A stretch of DNA of 64,000 bases from Pseudomonas sp. PD9R (GTDB taxonomy: Bacteria; Pseudomonadota; Gammaproteobacteria; Pseudomonadales; Pseudomonadaceae). Below are positions 7,878 through 14,853 of this stretch, piece after piece. Numbering within the stretch: position 1 is the stretch's first letter; every line of letters starts with the position of its first letter. The stretch lies in the NCBI RefSeq assembly GCF_019200975.1, contig NZ_JAHTMR010000001.1, forward strand, positions 265,400 through 329,399, given 5' to 3'. The notes under the pieces were generated by a model that worked only from the letters and a program-made list of their open reading frames with translations, did not search any database and was not told the DNA's origin. A program made the translations under genes and the position numbers.

Positions 7878-9449
7878 TTGCCCACACGCGCGCACGACCC
7901 TCATCACACCCCCAACGTCGCATTGAAACGCATCCCGCTGCGCAAAGCCGCGGTGCTGTTCATTGTCACGGTGTGCCTGTGCCTGTGTGGTTTGCTTTAT
8001 CTGCAACTGGAACAGTCCCGGCGCCAGGATCTGAGCCAGGCCCAGATCGCGTCATCGAACCTGACGCGGGCCATGGCGCAGCAAGCCGAAGACACGTTCA
8101 TGAAGGCCGATCTGGTGCTAAGCAGTCTGGTGGACTGGATTCAGGTCGACGGTTTCGGCCCGCCCTTGAGGCCGCGATTGCAGAAAACCTTCGCCCGCCG
8201 GGTGCAGACGCTGGATCAATTGCACGGCATTTTTCTGTTCGACCAAAAAGGCCAGTGGGTCGTTACCTCGTTTGAAAATCTACCTCGCGGGCCGGGTGTG
8301 GCGGATCGCGAGTACTTCAAGTTTCACCAACAGAACGTGTCGTCCGTGGCGCACATCGGGCCGGCGATTCGCAGCCGGGAAAATGGCGAGTGGATCATCC
8401 CGATTTCCAAACGGATCAATGACAAGAACGGTCAGTTCCAGGGTGTGTTGCTGGCCGGGATCAAGATGTCGTACTTCGACCAGTTCTTCAAAAGCTTCAG
8501 CATCGACGACAACGGCTCGATGTTCCTCGGTTTGACCGATGGAACCCTGCTGGCGCGTCGGCCTTTTGTAGAGGCGCAAATCGGCACTTCATTGGCCCAG
8601 GGTGAAATTTTTCAGAACCTCCTGCCCAAGGCGCCTTCCGGGAATGCGATGTTCACCTCGGTGGTAGATGGCATCGTGCGGCTCTATGGCTATCGTCAGC
8701 TGGAAGCGTATCCGCTGGTGGTTTCGGCGGCCTCGTCCAGGGATTCGATTCTCGCAGGTTGGTATGCCACGGCGTTTCGCTCAAGCCTTATCGTTGCGCT
8801 GGTCATGTTGGGCGTGGGGCTGTTCGGTTGGGTGTTCATTCGTCAGGTGCGCGTCGGTGAGCAGGTCGAGGCGGATTTGCGCAAGGCCCAGGAAGCGCTG
8901 GAGTTGATCGCCACCCATGACAGTCTGACCGGCCTGGCCAATCGTCGACTGTTCGAGCGAGCGCTGGATATCGAATTCGGGCGCGGCGCCCGGCAGCACA
9001 GTTCGCTGAGCCTGGTCATGCTCGATATCGATTTTTTCAAGTGCTACAACGACACGTATGGCCATGTGGTGGGCGATCACTGCCTGGCCCAAGTGGCGCG
9101 AGCGGTGAAAGGTTGCTGCCATCGCAAGGCCGATTTGGCTGTGCGTTACGGCGGTGAAGAATTTGCGGTGTTGCTGCCCGACACTGACATCCACGGTGCC
9201 ATGACCATCGCCGAACAAATCCGCCGCAGTGTCATGGACAAAAACATGAGTCATAAAGGATCGCCCACCGGTTACGTGACGGTCAGCCTCGGTTGCTACT
9301 CGTTTGTGCCGACGGGGCGCGACAGCATGGAAGTGTTCATCCAGCGCGCGGATGCGGCGCTATATCAGGCCAAGCATTCGGGGCGCAATCGCTCGGCCGT
9401 ATTGTCAATGGAAGGTGGCGTCGAAGCGTTGATGCGCTCGGATCGCTGA
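7878..9449 (+). CDS. Membrane-bound diguanylate cyclase
   Basis: A 523-residue sensor that should make cyclic di-GMP from two GTP. Layout: short cytosolic tail, TM1 (about 22-42), a periplasmic Cache-like sensor region (about 45-295; GVADREYFKFHQQN, GPAIRSRENGEWIIPISKRI are typical), TM2 (about 298-322), then GGDEF domain (about 345-505) with the active GGEEF motif (about 425-429) and an RKAD inhibitory I-site five residues before it. The start is TTG at 7878: AAGGA is nine bases upstream and there is no ATG before the first TM segment. No EAL domain follows. The signal sensed is unknown. Confidence 0.9.
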   Translation: MPTRAHDPHHTPNVALKRIPLRKAAVLFIVTVCLCLCGLLYLQLEQSRRQDLSQAQIASSNLTRAMAQQAEDTFMKADLVLSSLVDWIQVDGFGPPLRPRLQKTFARRVQTLDQLHGIFLFDQKGQWVVTSFENLPRGPGVADREYFKFHQQNVSSVAHIGPAIRSRENGEWIIPISKRINDKNGQFQGVLLAGIKMSYFDQFFKSFSIDDNGSMFLGLTDGTLLARRPFVEAQIGTSLAQGEIFQNLLPKAPSGNAMFTSVVDGIVRLYGYRQLEAYPLVVSAASSRDSILAGWYATAFRSSLIVALVMLGVGLFGWVFIRQVRVGEQVEADLRKAQEALELIATHDSLTGLANRRLFERALDIEFGRGARQHSSLSLVMLDIDFFKCYNDTYGHVVGDHCLAQVARAVKGCCHRKADLAVRYGGEEFAVLLPDTDIHGAMTIAEQIRRSVMDKNMSHKGSPTGYVTVSLGCYSFVPTGRDSMEVFIQRADAALYQAKHSGRNRSAVLSMEGGVEALMRSDR

Positions 9450-9544
9450 AGCATTCCTAAGCCGCTGTTTCACCCGCGCAACACTTCGTTCAACCGACTG
9501 TCCGCCTGTCAAATCTTGTTCATTTGATCGTCTAGAGTTCCGTT

Positions 9545-9568
9545 AGATCTGCCGAGTCCGGCAGATCT
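9545..9568. other. Perfect hairpin upstream of the DUF1254 gene
   Basis: AGATCTGCCG / CGGCAGATCT form a 10-bp perfect stem around a 4-base loop, ending 25 bases before the ATG at 9594. No T-run follows, so a Rho-independent terminator is unlikely; an mRNA leader structure or protein-binding dyad is possible. Confidence 0.5.
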
Positions 9569-9593
9569 CCCTATCGCACGGACGATCGCCAAC

Positions 9594-11000
9594 ATGTTGA
9601 TAACTCAAGCATTGACAGCCGTTGCTCTGACCGTTGCAGCCTACGCTATGTTTCCGCTGGTCAGTCAAGCGCAAGCGAAAATCACATCTGAAGAAGCTCA
9701 CGCGATTGGCGTTGATGCTTACATTTATTTTTATCCGTTGTTGAGCATGGATATCACCCGCAAGCAATTCACCAATATCGAGCCGGGCAAGGAATTCGGT
9801 AAAGGGCCGATGAACATGTTTGTGAACGTGCCGGAGTATCCACCGGCAAATTTCAAAGGGGTGGTGCGTTCGAATTTCGACACGTTGTATTCCATCGCCT
9901 GGCTCGACTTGACCAAAGAACCGTTGGTCATCGCCGCGCCGGACACCGCCGGGCGTTTTTATTTATTGCCGATGCTCGACATGTGGACCGATGTATTCGC
10001 TTCGCCGGGCTGGCGCACCACAGGGACCGAGGCGGCGCAGTTTCTGGTCACGGCACCGGGCTGGACCGGCACGGTGCCCGCAGGGCTGAGTCACCTGCCG
10101 GCGCCCACGCCTTTTGTCTGGGTCATTGGCCGCACCAAAACCGACGGTGCGGCGGACTACACGGTCGTGCACAAGATTCAGGCCGGTTATACCGTGACGC
10201 CGTTATCGCGGTTGGGCAAAGGTGCTGAACCAGTCAGCATCAAGATCGACCCCGCCGTGGACATGAAGACCCCACCGAAAATTCAGGTCGACTCGATGTC
10301 GGCAGCCAACTACTTCGCCTACGCTGCTGAACTGCTGAAAATGCATCCGGCGCACAGCACCGATCAGCCGATGGTGGCGCAGATGAAACGTATCGGCATC
10401 GAGCCCGGCAAGCCGTTCAACATGGATGCACTTGAGCCGGATATCAAAGCCGCGCTGCAGAGCGTGCCTGAAGAAGCCCAGGCGCTGATGAAATGGAAAG
10501 TGGAAACGCTGGCGCGAGTGGTCAACGGCTGGTCGATGAACACTGACACCATGGGCGTCTATGGCAACTACTATCTCAAGCGCGCGATCGTGTCTCAGGT
10601 GGGGCTCGGCGCCAATTTGCCCGAGGACGCGATTTACCCGTTGAACATCGGCGACGCCAACGGCAAGGCGCTCGATGGCGCGAACAGGTACGTGCTGCAT
10701 TTCGCCAAGGGTGAGGCGCCTCCCGTGAACGCGTTCTGGTCGATCACGCTGTACGATCCTGAGGGCTTCCAGGTCGGCAATGGCCTCAACCGATTTGCTG
10801 TCAGCAGCTGGATGCCGTTCAAGAATAACGCCGACGGTTCGCTGGACATTTACTTCCAGAACGAAAGCCCCGGTAAGGATCTTGAAGCCAATTGGCTGCC
10901 AGCGCCCAAAGGCCCGTTCAACCTGACCATGCGGTTGTACGGGCCGAAGGCCGAAGCGTTGAATGGCAAGTGGAATCCGCCAGCAGTCACGCAGAAGTAA
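9594..11000 (+). CDS. DUF1254/DUF1214-domain secreted protein
   Basis: A 468-residue exported protein with signal peptide MLITQALTAVALTVAAYAMF...SQAQA. The mature part carries the DUF1254 region (EAHAIGVDAYIYFYPL, VVRSNFDTLYSIAWLDL, PDTAGRFYLLPMLDMWTDVF) and the C-terminal DUF1214 region (GANRYVLHFAKGEAPPVNAFWSITLYD). Proteins of this pair of domains are common in proteobacteria and have no firmly assigned activity. It stands alone, ending at a terminator at 11021-11054. A strong hairpin lies just upstream of the start. Confidence 0.88.
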   Translation: MLITQALTAVALTVAAYAMFPLVSQAQAKITSEEAHAIGVDAYIYFYPLLSMDITRKQFTNIEPGKEFGKGPMNMFVNVPEYPPANFKGVVRSNFDTLYSIAWLDLTKEPLVIAAPDTAGRFYLLPMLDMWTDVFASPGWRTTGTEAAQFLVTAPGWTGTVPAGLSHLPAPTPFVWVIGRTKTDGAADYTVVHKIQAGYTVTPLSRLGKGAEPVSIKIDPAVDMKTPPKIQVDSMSAANYFAYAAELLKMHPAHSTDQPMVAQMKRIGIEPGKPFNMDALEPDIKAALQSVPEEAQALMKWKVETLARVVNGWSMNTDTMGVYGNYYLKRAIVSQVGLGANLPEDAIYPLNIGDANGKALDGANRYVLHFAKGEAPPVNAFWSITLYDPEGFQVGNGLNRFAVSSWMPFKNNADGSLDIYFQNESPGKDLEANWLPAPKGPFNLTMRLYGPKAEALNGKWNPPAVTQK

Positions 11001-11020
11001 GTGTCAGGTAGGTACCATCA

Positions 11021-11054
11021 GCAGCCGACGGCGTTCTGTCATCGGCTGCCTTTT
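11021..11054 (+). terminator. Terminator of the DUF1254 gene
   Basis: GCAGCCGA (11021-11028) and TCGGCTGC (11042-11049) form the stem with a 13-base loop; TTTT follows at 11051-11054. It lies 20 bases past the DUF1254 stop and just before the convergent Gly-rich gene. Confidence 0.75.
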
Positions 11055-11059
11055 CGCGT

Positions 11060-11380
11060 TCAGCTGCCTGTTCCCCCGCCAGCACCGCCGGAGCCACCGC
11101 CCGCAGCGCCAGTGCCGCCCCCTGCGCCGGAACCACTGTTACCGGCATTGCCGCCTGCACCACTGGCATTGCCGCTCGATGAACCGGTGGCGCCGCCATC
11201 GCCGGCGTTACCACCGGATGGGGCAGCAGGGGTGTTGTCGGGCGGCATCACCGGACCACCGGTGGCACCGGATTTAGTGCCGGTTGCATCGGCACCATCG
11301 CCGGATGCGGCGTAGGTGGCCAGGGATGTGGCGGACAGCAGTCCGGCCAATAAAAGCGAAGTGAATTTGAAGTTCATCAT
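11060..11380 (-). CDS. Small Gly-rich secreted protein, hypothetical
   Basis: A 106-residue protein starting MMNFKFTSLLLAGLLSATSLATYAASG, a clear Sec signal peptide of about 24 residues. The mature chain is almost entirely Gly, Ala, Ser, Asn and Thr (GNAGDGGATGSSSGNASGAGG and similar) ending in GG-rich repeats, so it should be a disordered secreted or surface protein. GGAGA precedes the start; a second Met follows the first. A Pro-rich ORF lies antisense but lacks signals. The low complexity makes function impossible to read; it could be a matrix, adhesive or metal-related peptide. Confidence 0.65.
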   Translation of the reverse strand: MMNFKFTSLLLAGLLSATSLATYAASGDGADATGTKSGATGGPVMPPDNTPAAPSGGNAGDGGATGSSSGNASGAGGNAGNSGSGAGGGTGAAGGGSGGAGGGTGS

Positions 11381-11492
11381 GGTGCTTCTCCCAAAATGAG
11401 TCGTTCCCTGATGTTGGTGTGAAGGGAGGAGCGATTGGTGCCGGTTGGATGACGAGCGGTTACTGTCATCCATTCAACGCTGCGAAGAGCCT

Positions 11493-11579
11493 GTGGGAGC
11501 GAGCTTGCTGGCGAGGGCGGAGAGTCAGCCGCCATTGATTTACCAGGCCTGACGCCATCGCGAGCAGGCTCGCTCCCAC
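11493..11579. repeat. REP-type inverted repeat, family A
   Basis: GTGGGAGCGAGCTTGCTGGC and its inverted partner GCGAGCAGGCTCGCTCCCAC lie about 45 bases apart in the gap upstream of the Gly-rich gene and beyond the end of the GNAT gene. Confidence 0.88.
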
Positions 11580-11592
11580 TTTAGCGGGTGTG

Positions 11593-12180
11593 TCAGTCAG
11601 GAGCGTATTCAGCCAGCTTGTCTTCCAGACTCCGCCGCACTCGCGGCCATTCCTCGTCAATGATGCTGAACCGCACCGAGTTGCGCTTGCGTCCGTCGGG
11701 CATGATCCGTTCGTGGCGCACGATGCCTTCCTGTTGCGCGCCCAGCCGCAGGATCGCCTTGCGTGAAGCCTGGTTGTTTTCGTCGGTGGTGAATTGCACG
11801 CGTACGCACTCCAGCGCTTCGAAGGCATATCGCAATAACAGGTACTTGGCTTCGGTGTTGACGAAGGTTTTTTGCCAGCGGGCCGAGATCCAGCTGCTGC
11901 CGATTTCCAGTTTGCGGTTGAGCCGGTCGATCTTCCACAAACGGGTCGATCCGATGACCTCGCCGGACTCCTTGAGCACGATGACAAAGGGCAGCACCGT
12001 GCCGGCATCACGGCCATCAAGGGCTTTTTTGAGGTAGGCATCGACCGTGGTTTCAGAGGGCACGACGGTGACGGTGAGGTTCCACAACTCGCCATCGGCG
12101 GCGGCGTGTACCAGGGCGTCGGCATCGGTGTATTGCAGCGGGCGCAGGCTGATTCGGCTACCGTGCAGCGGGGTGTCCAT
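11593..12180 (-). CDS. GNAT-family N-acetyltransferase (RimJ/RimL type)
   Basis: A 195-residue GNAT enzyme that should transfer acetyl from acetyl-CoA to an amine. Visible features: ISLRPLQYTDADALVHAA at the N-terminus, then VIGSTRLWKID and the acetyl-CoA region EIGSSWISARWQKTFVNTEAK and ALECVRVQFTTDENNQASRKAILRLGAQQEG, the RimJ/RimL-like pattern of linking long acceptor pockets to protein or small-molecule targets. I take the ATG at 12180, the first Met of the conserved part. It is divergent from xthA with 125 bp between. Target unknown. Confidence 0.85.
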   Translation of the reverse strand: MDTPLHGSRISLRPLQYTDADALVHAAADGELWNLTVTVVPSETTVDAYLKKALDGRDAGTVLPFVIVLKESGEVIGSTRLWKIDRLNRKLEIGSSWISARWQKTFVNTEAKYLLLRYAFEALECVRVQFTTDENNQASRKAILRLGAQQEGIVRHERIMPDGRKRNSVRFSIIDEEWPRVRRSLEDKLAEYAPD

Positions 12181-12305
12181 GATGTTGAGTCTTCTCGGCA
12201 GGGCAGGCGTGGGGCGTCTATTACGCTGCACATACACCTGCCGACGCAACCACCGACAGGCATCGAGGTCACACCCTAACCACCCGGTCAAAAGGAACGG
12301 CGACC

Positions 12306-13100
12306 ATGAAAAAATTGCGAATCGCGACGTTCAATATCAATGGCATGCGCGCCCGACTGCCGAACCTGCTGGCCTGGCTTGAGCGCGAGAAACCGGACAT
12401 CGCCTGCTTGCAGGAGCTCAAGTCGGTGGACAGTGCATTTCCCGCCGCGCAGCTTGAGGCTATTGGCTACGGCGCGATCTGGCAGGGGCAGGCATCGTGG
12501 AACGGGGTGGCGATTCTGGCGCGGGATGCGCAGCCGCTGGAAAGTCGGCGGGGTTTGCCGGGAGACGACACCGATAGTCACAGTCGATATCTGGAAGCCG
12601 CCGTGCACGGGGTGCTGGTGGGATGCCTGTACTTGCCCAATGGCAATCCGCAGCCGGGGCCGAAGTTCGATTACAAACTGGCGTGGTTCGAGCGGTTGAT
12701 CGCCTATGCAGAAAATCTTCAGGGCAGCGAGCATCCGGTGGTGCTGGCCGGTGACTACAACGTCGTTCCCACTGACCTGGACATCTACAACCCGCGGTCC
12801 TGGCTCAAGGACGCCTTGCTGCAACCCGAGAGCCGCGCGTGTTACCAGCGCCTTCTGGATCAAGGCTGGACGGACTCGTTACGACATCTGTATCCCGAGG
12901 ATCGGCTCTATACGTTCTGGGATTACTTTCGCCAGCATTGGCAGAAAAATTCCGGGTTACGCATCGATCATCTGCTGCTCAACCCGGCCCTGAGTCCCTA
13001 TCTGCAACAGGCGGGCGTCGATGCCTGGGTGCGTAACGAACCGCATGCCAGCGACCATGCGCCGACGTGGATTCAACTGGACTCGCGCAAGCGCCGTTGA
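12306..13100 (+). CDS. xthA: Exodeoxyribonuclease III
   Basis: A 264-residue DNA repair nuclease (AP endonuclease and 3'-5' exonuclease). Signature residues: FNINGMRA at the N-terminus, catalytic Glu in LQELKS, Asp/Asn in AGDYNVVPTDLDIYNP, and the C-terminal SDHAPTW with catalytic Asp-His. Length fits the 260-270 residues of the exonuclease III family. AAGGA precedes the ATG. It stands as a single gene, divergent from the GNAT gene. No regulatory motif recognised. Confidence 0.92.
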   Translation: MKKLRIATFNINGMRARLPNLLAWLEREKPDIACLQELKSVDSAFPAAQLEAIGYGAIWQGQASWNGVAILARDAQPLESRRGLPGDDTDSHSRYLEAAVHGVLVGCLYLPNGNPQPGPKFDYKLAWFERLIAYAENLQGSEHPVVLAGDYNVVPTDLDIYNPRSWLKDALLQPESRACYQRLLDQGWTDSLRHLYPEDRLYTFWDYFRQHWQKNSGLRIDHLLLNPALSPYLQQAGVDAWVRNEPHASDHAPTWIQLDSRKRR

Positions 13101-13213
13101 TTTTTTTGTGCAGGGCGATTGGCTAAATCAATTGTCGGCAGTACCCGATCGTCCCGTATACATAGCGCCCATCGGCGGAGCGATCCGCAGCCTCCGTGCA
13201 TAAGGACTGAACG

Positions 13214-14041
13214 ATGAGCGAGCCACGCCTGACGAACCCCACGTTGTACCTGCAACGCCTGGGCTTCGATACGCCTCCGGCACCGACCCTGGAAACACTA
13301 CGCCAACTTCAACTGCGTCACACCGGCGCTTTCCCGTTTGAAAACCTCACCACATTGTCGGGTGAACCGGTGCTGATCGACTTGCCCTCAGTCGAGCGCA
13401 AAGTGCTGCACGAAGGGCGCGGCGGTTACTGCTACGAACTCAACAATCTTTACCTGGCGTTGCTCCAGGCATTGGGATTCGACGCTCGCGGTATCAGTGG
13501 CCGCGTGGTCATGGGCCAGCCCGAAGGCGCCTGGACGGCTCGCACGCACCGCTTGAGCCTGGTGACGCTGGATGGCATTCGCTATATCAGCGATGTCGGC
13601 TTCGGCGGCATGGTGCCCACCGCACCGCTGTTGCTCGATAGCCCGGCCGAACAATTCACCCCTCATGAGCCTTATCGCATCGAGCAGCACGTCGACGGCT
13701 ATACGCTGCGCGCCAAGGTCGCGGACGAATGGCGAGCGATGTACATCTTCGATCTGCAACGCCAGGAGGACATCGATTACACCGTCGGCAACTGGTACGT
13801 CTCGACTCATCCCGAATCATCCTTCGCCAGGCAGCTGATGGTGGCGCGAACGGGGGAGGGCTGGCGCCGCACCCTCAACAACGGCAGTTTTGCGATTCAT
13901 CGGATCGGTACCGAAAGCGAGCGTCGGCAGGTCGCCGATGTGCAGGAGCTGATCAATGTCCTGGAGAGCGAATTCGGGATTCGGGTGCCAACCAATGAGA
14001 CATTGATCCAGACACTTGAGCGCTTGATCCAGCCGCAATAG
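13214..14041 (+). CDS. nat: Arylamine N-acetyltransferase
   Basis: A 275-residue acetyltransferase that moves acetyl from acetyl-CoA to arylamines and hydrazines through a Cys-His-Asp triad. Cys73 is in RGGYCYELNNLY; the His is in WTARTHRLSLV; the Asp is in RYISDVGFGG. Length matches the bacterial NAT family (about 270-280). AAGGA precedes the ATG. The gene ends 19 bases before a strong bidirectional terminator. Its role is likely xenobiotic or antibiotic modification, but no catabolic partner is adjacent. Confidence 0.92.
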   Translation: MSEPRLTNPTLYLQRLGFDTPPAPTLETLRQLQLRHTGAFPFENLTTLSGEPVLIDLPSVERKVLHEGRGGYCYELNNLYLALLQALGFDARGISGRVVMGQPEGAWTARTHRLSLVTLDGIRYISDVGFGGMVPTAPLLLDSPAEQFTPHEPYRIEQHVDGYTLRAKVADEWRAMYIFDLQRQEDIDYTVGNWYVSTHPESSFARQLMVARTGEGWRRTLNNGSFAIHRIGTESERRQVADVQELINVLESEFGIRVPTNETLIQTLERLIQPQ

Positions 14042-14059
14042 GCGCTTGATCGTGCACAC

Positions 14060-14096
14060 AAAAAAGGGGCAAATTGACGCAATCTGCCCCTTTTTT
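14060..14096. terminator. Bidirectional terminator between nat and brnA
   Basis: AAAAAAGGGGCA (14060-14071) and TGCCCCTTTTTT (14085-14096) form a 12-bp perfect stem between convergent genes, with flanking A and T runs for both directions. Confidence 0.88.
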
Positions 14097-14105
14097 GCGC
14101 GTGAT

Positions 14106-14432
14106 CTACGGCCGAACGTCAGGCTCCATCACGCGGCGAATTTCACTGAGGGCATCCGATAATTTTTTCTCAAGACTTTTCAGCTCGGAAGCGCTGATAC
14201 CTTTTTTCAAGTGATTTGCCCTGCCTGGCTCAGAAGCCTTGTCTGGATCGGTCAACAATACCCGGCGCAAGGTGTTGTTGATCGCGGTCTGGTAACCATA
14301 CCCCTCACTTTCCGCCAAGGCGCGCGCGGCCTCGATGACAACCTCATCGAGCATGATGGTAATCCGGACTTTGCCTTTGCTGGAGGCGACCGCCCCGCGC
14401 CTGGCATTACTGAAATCGTATTCATCTTCCAT
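14106..14432 (-). CDS. brnA: BrnA-family antitoxin (orphan)
   Basis: A 108-residue protein with the BrnA layout: an acidic N-terminus (MEDEYDFSNARRGAV), then KVRITIMLDEVVIEAARALAESEGYGYQTAINNTLRR, the ribbon-helix-helix DNA-binding part, and a charged C-terminal tail. In brnTA operons BrnA neutralises the BrnT RNase toxin and represses the shared promoter. Here brnA directly follows the remnant of brnT, separated by 3 bases after its stop, so it is an orphan antitoxin with no working toxin beside it. Retention may be explained by promoter binding or protection from other BrnT toxins; both are inferences. Confidence 0.82.
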   Translation of the reverse strand: MEDEYDFSNARRGAVASSKGKVRITIMLDEVVIEAARALAESEGYGYQTAINNTLRRVLLTDPDKASEPGRANHLKKGISASELKSLEKKLSDALSEIRRVMEPDVRP

Positions 14433-14435
14433 GGT

Positions 14436-14594
14436 TCAACCCTCCAGATACTGGCGCCGCTCGTTTTTGCTGGCGAGGCGCGCTGAAATAATTCGAACGA
14501 AATTCGGGTCACGGTAGGTGTGCGCAACGACCAGCAAGCGACCTTTGCCATTGGCTACGTTCTTTGCCTTGTTGATACTGAATTTCGAATGGCT
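14436..14594 (-). pseudogene. brnT: brnT toxin relic with an internal deletion
   Basis: The minus frame before brnA reads a BrnT-like N-terminal stub (KFSINKAKNVAN) joined directly to a BrnT-like C-terminus (GKGRLLVVAHTYRDP, VRIISARLASKNERRQYLEG). Intact BrnT proteins have about 85-95 residues, with roughly 35-40 between these parts; those are missing. No ATG, GTG or TTG exists between the upstream in-frame stop and the stub. The toxin is therefore expected to be inactive, with brnA kept. Confidence 0.72.
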
Positions 14595-14599
14595 TAGTT

Positions 14600-14618
14600 A
14601 TGCATACTTTATATGTAT
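14600..14618. promoter_or_regulatory. Inverted repeat upstream of brnT/brnA, candidate operator
   Basis: ATGCATA-CTTTA-TATGTAT is a dyad with six of seven paired positions, in AT-rich sequence just upstream of the toxin-antitoxin relic. Read on the minus strand it contains TATAAA- and TATGCAT-like segments suitable for a promoter. BrnA repressors bind such sites; the assignment is inferred from position. Confidence 0.45.
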
Positions 14619-14773
14619 TAAAACGGGGCCGACGATGACCGATGGTCGCCAGGAGCACAAAAGACTAGTGGGCGCAGGAGAATGGGACGCAAGGATGTAT
14701 TTCAAGGTTTTAGGCGACGGTGTACACGATGGCAGGCGGCTTGCATGAACAACCGTTCATAATCTGACTGCCG

Positions 14774-14787
14774 AGTTGTATACAACT
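14774..14787. promoter_or_regulatory. Perfect palindrome AGTTGTATACAACT, GntR/FadR-type operator candidate
   Basis: A 14-bp perfect palindrome containing TTGTATACAA, which fits the FadR-subfamily GntR consensus (TnGTnnnACnA). It lies 67-80 bases before the permease ATG, upstream of a possible promoter TAGACA with 17 bases to CATACA-like sequence. No GntR gene is in this window, so the regulator would act from elsewhere. Confidence 0.55.
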
Positions 14788-14853
14788 CTATAGACATTTG
14801 TCCTGAGTCTTGCATACAGTGTGCGCATAACAAAAACCAGGGAACCCCCTAAC

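Noticed and set aside
11001..11315. Pro-rich plus-strand ORF opposite the Gly-rich gene
   Set aside because: Proline codons are the reverse complement of glycine codons; the minus frame has the signal peptide and ribosome-binding site, so the plus frame is the shadow.
14518..14748. 76-residue plus-strand ORF upstream of the permease
   Set aside because: Runs over the brnT relic and its dyad, lacks a ribosome-binding site and has no recognisable sequence.
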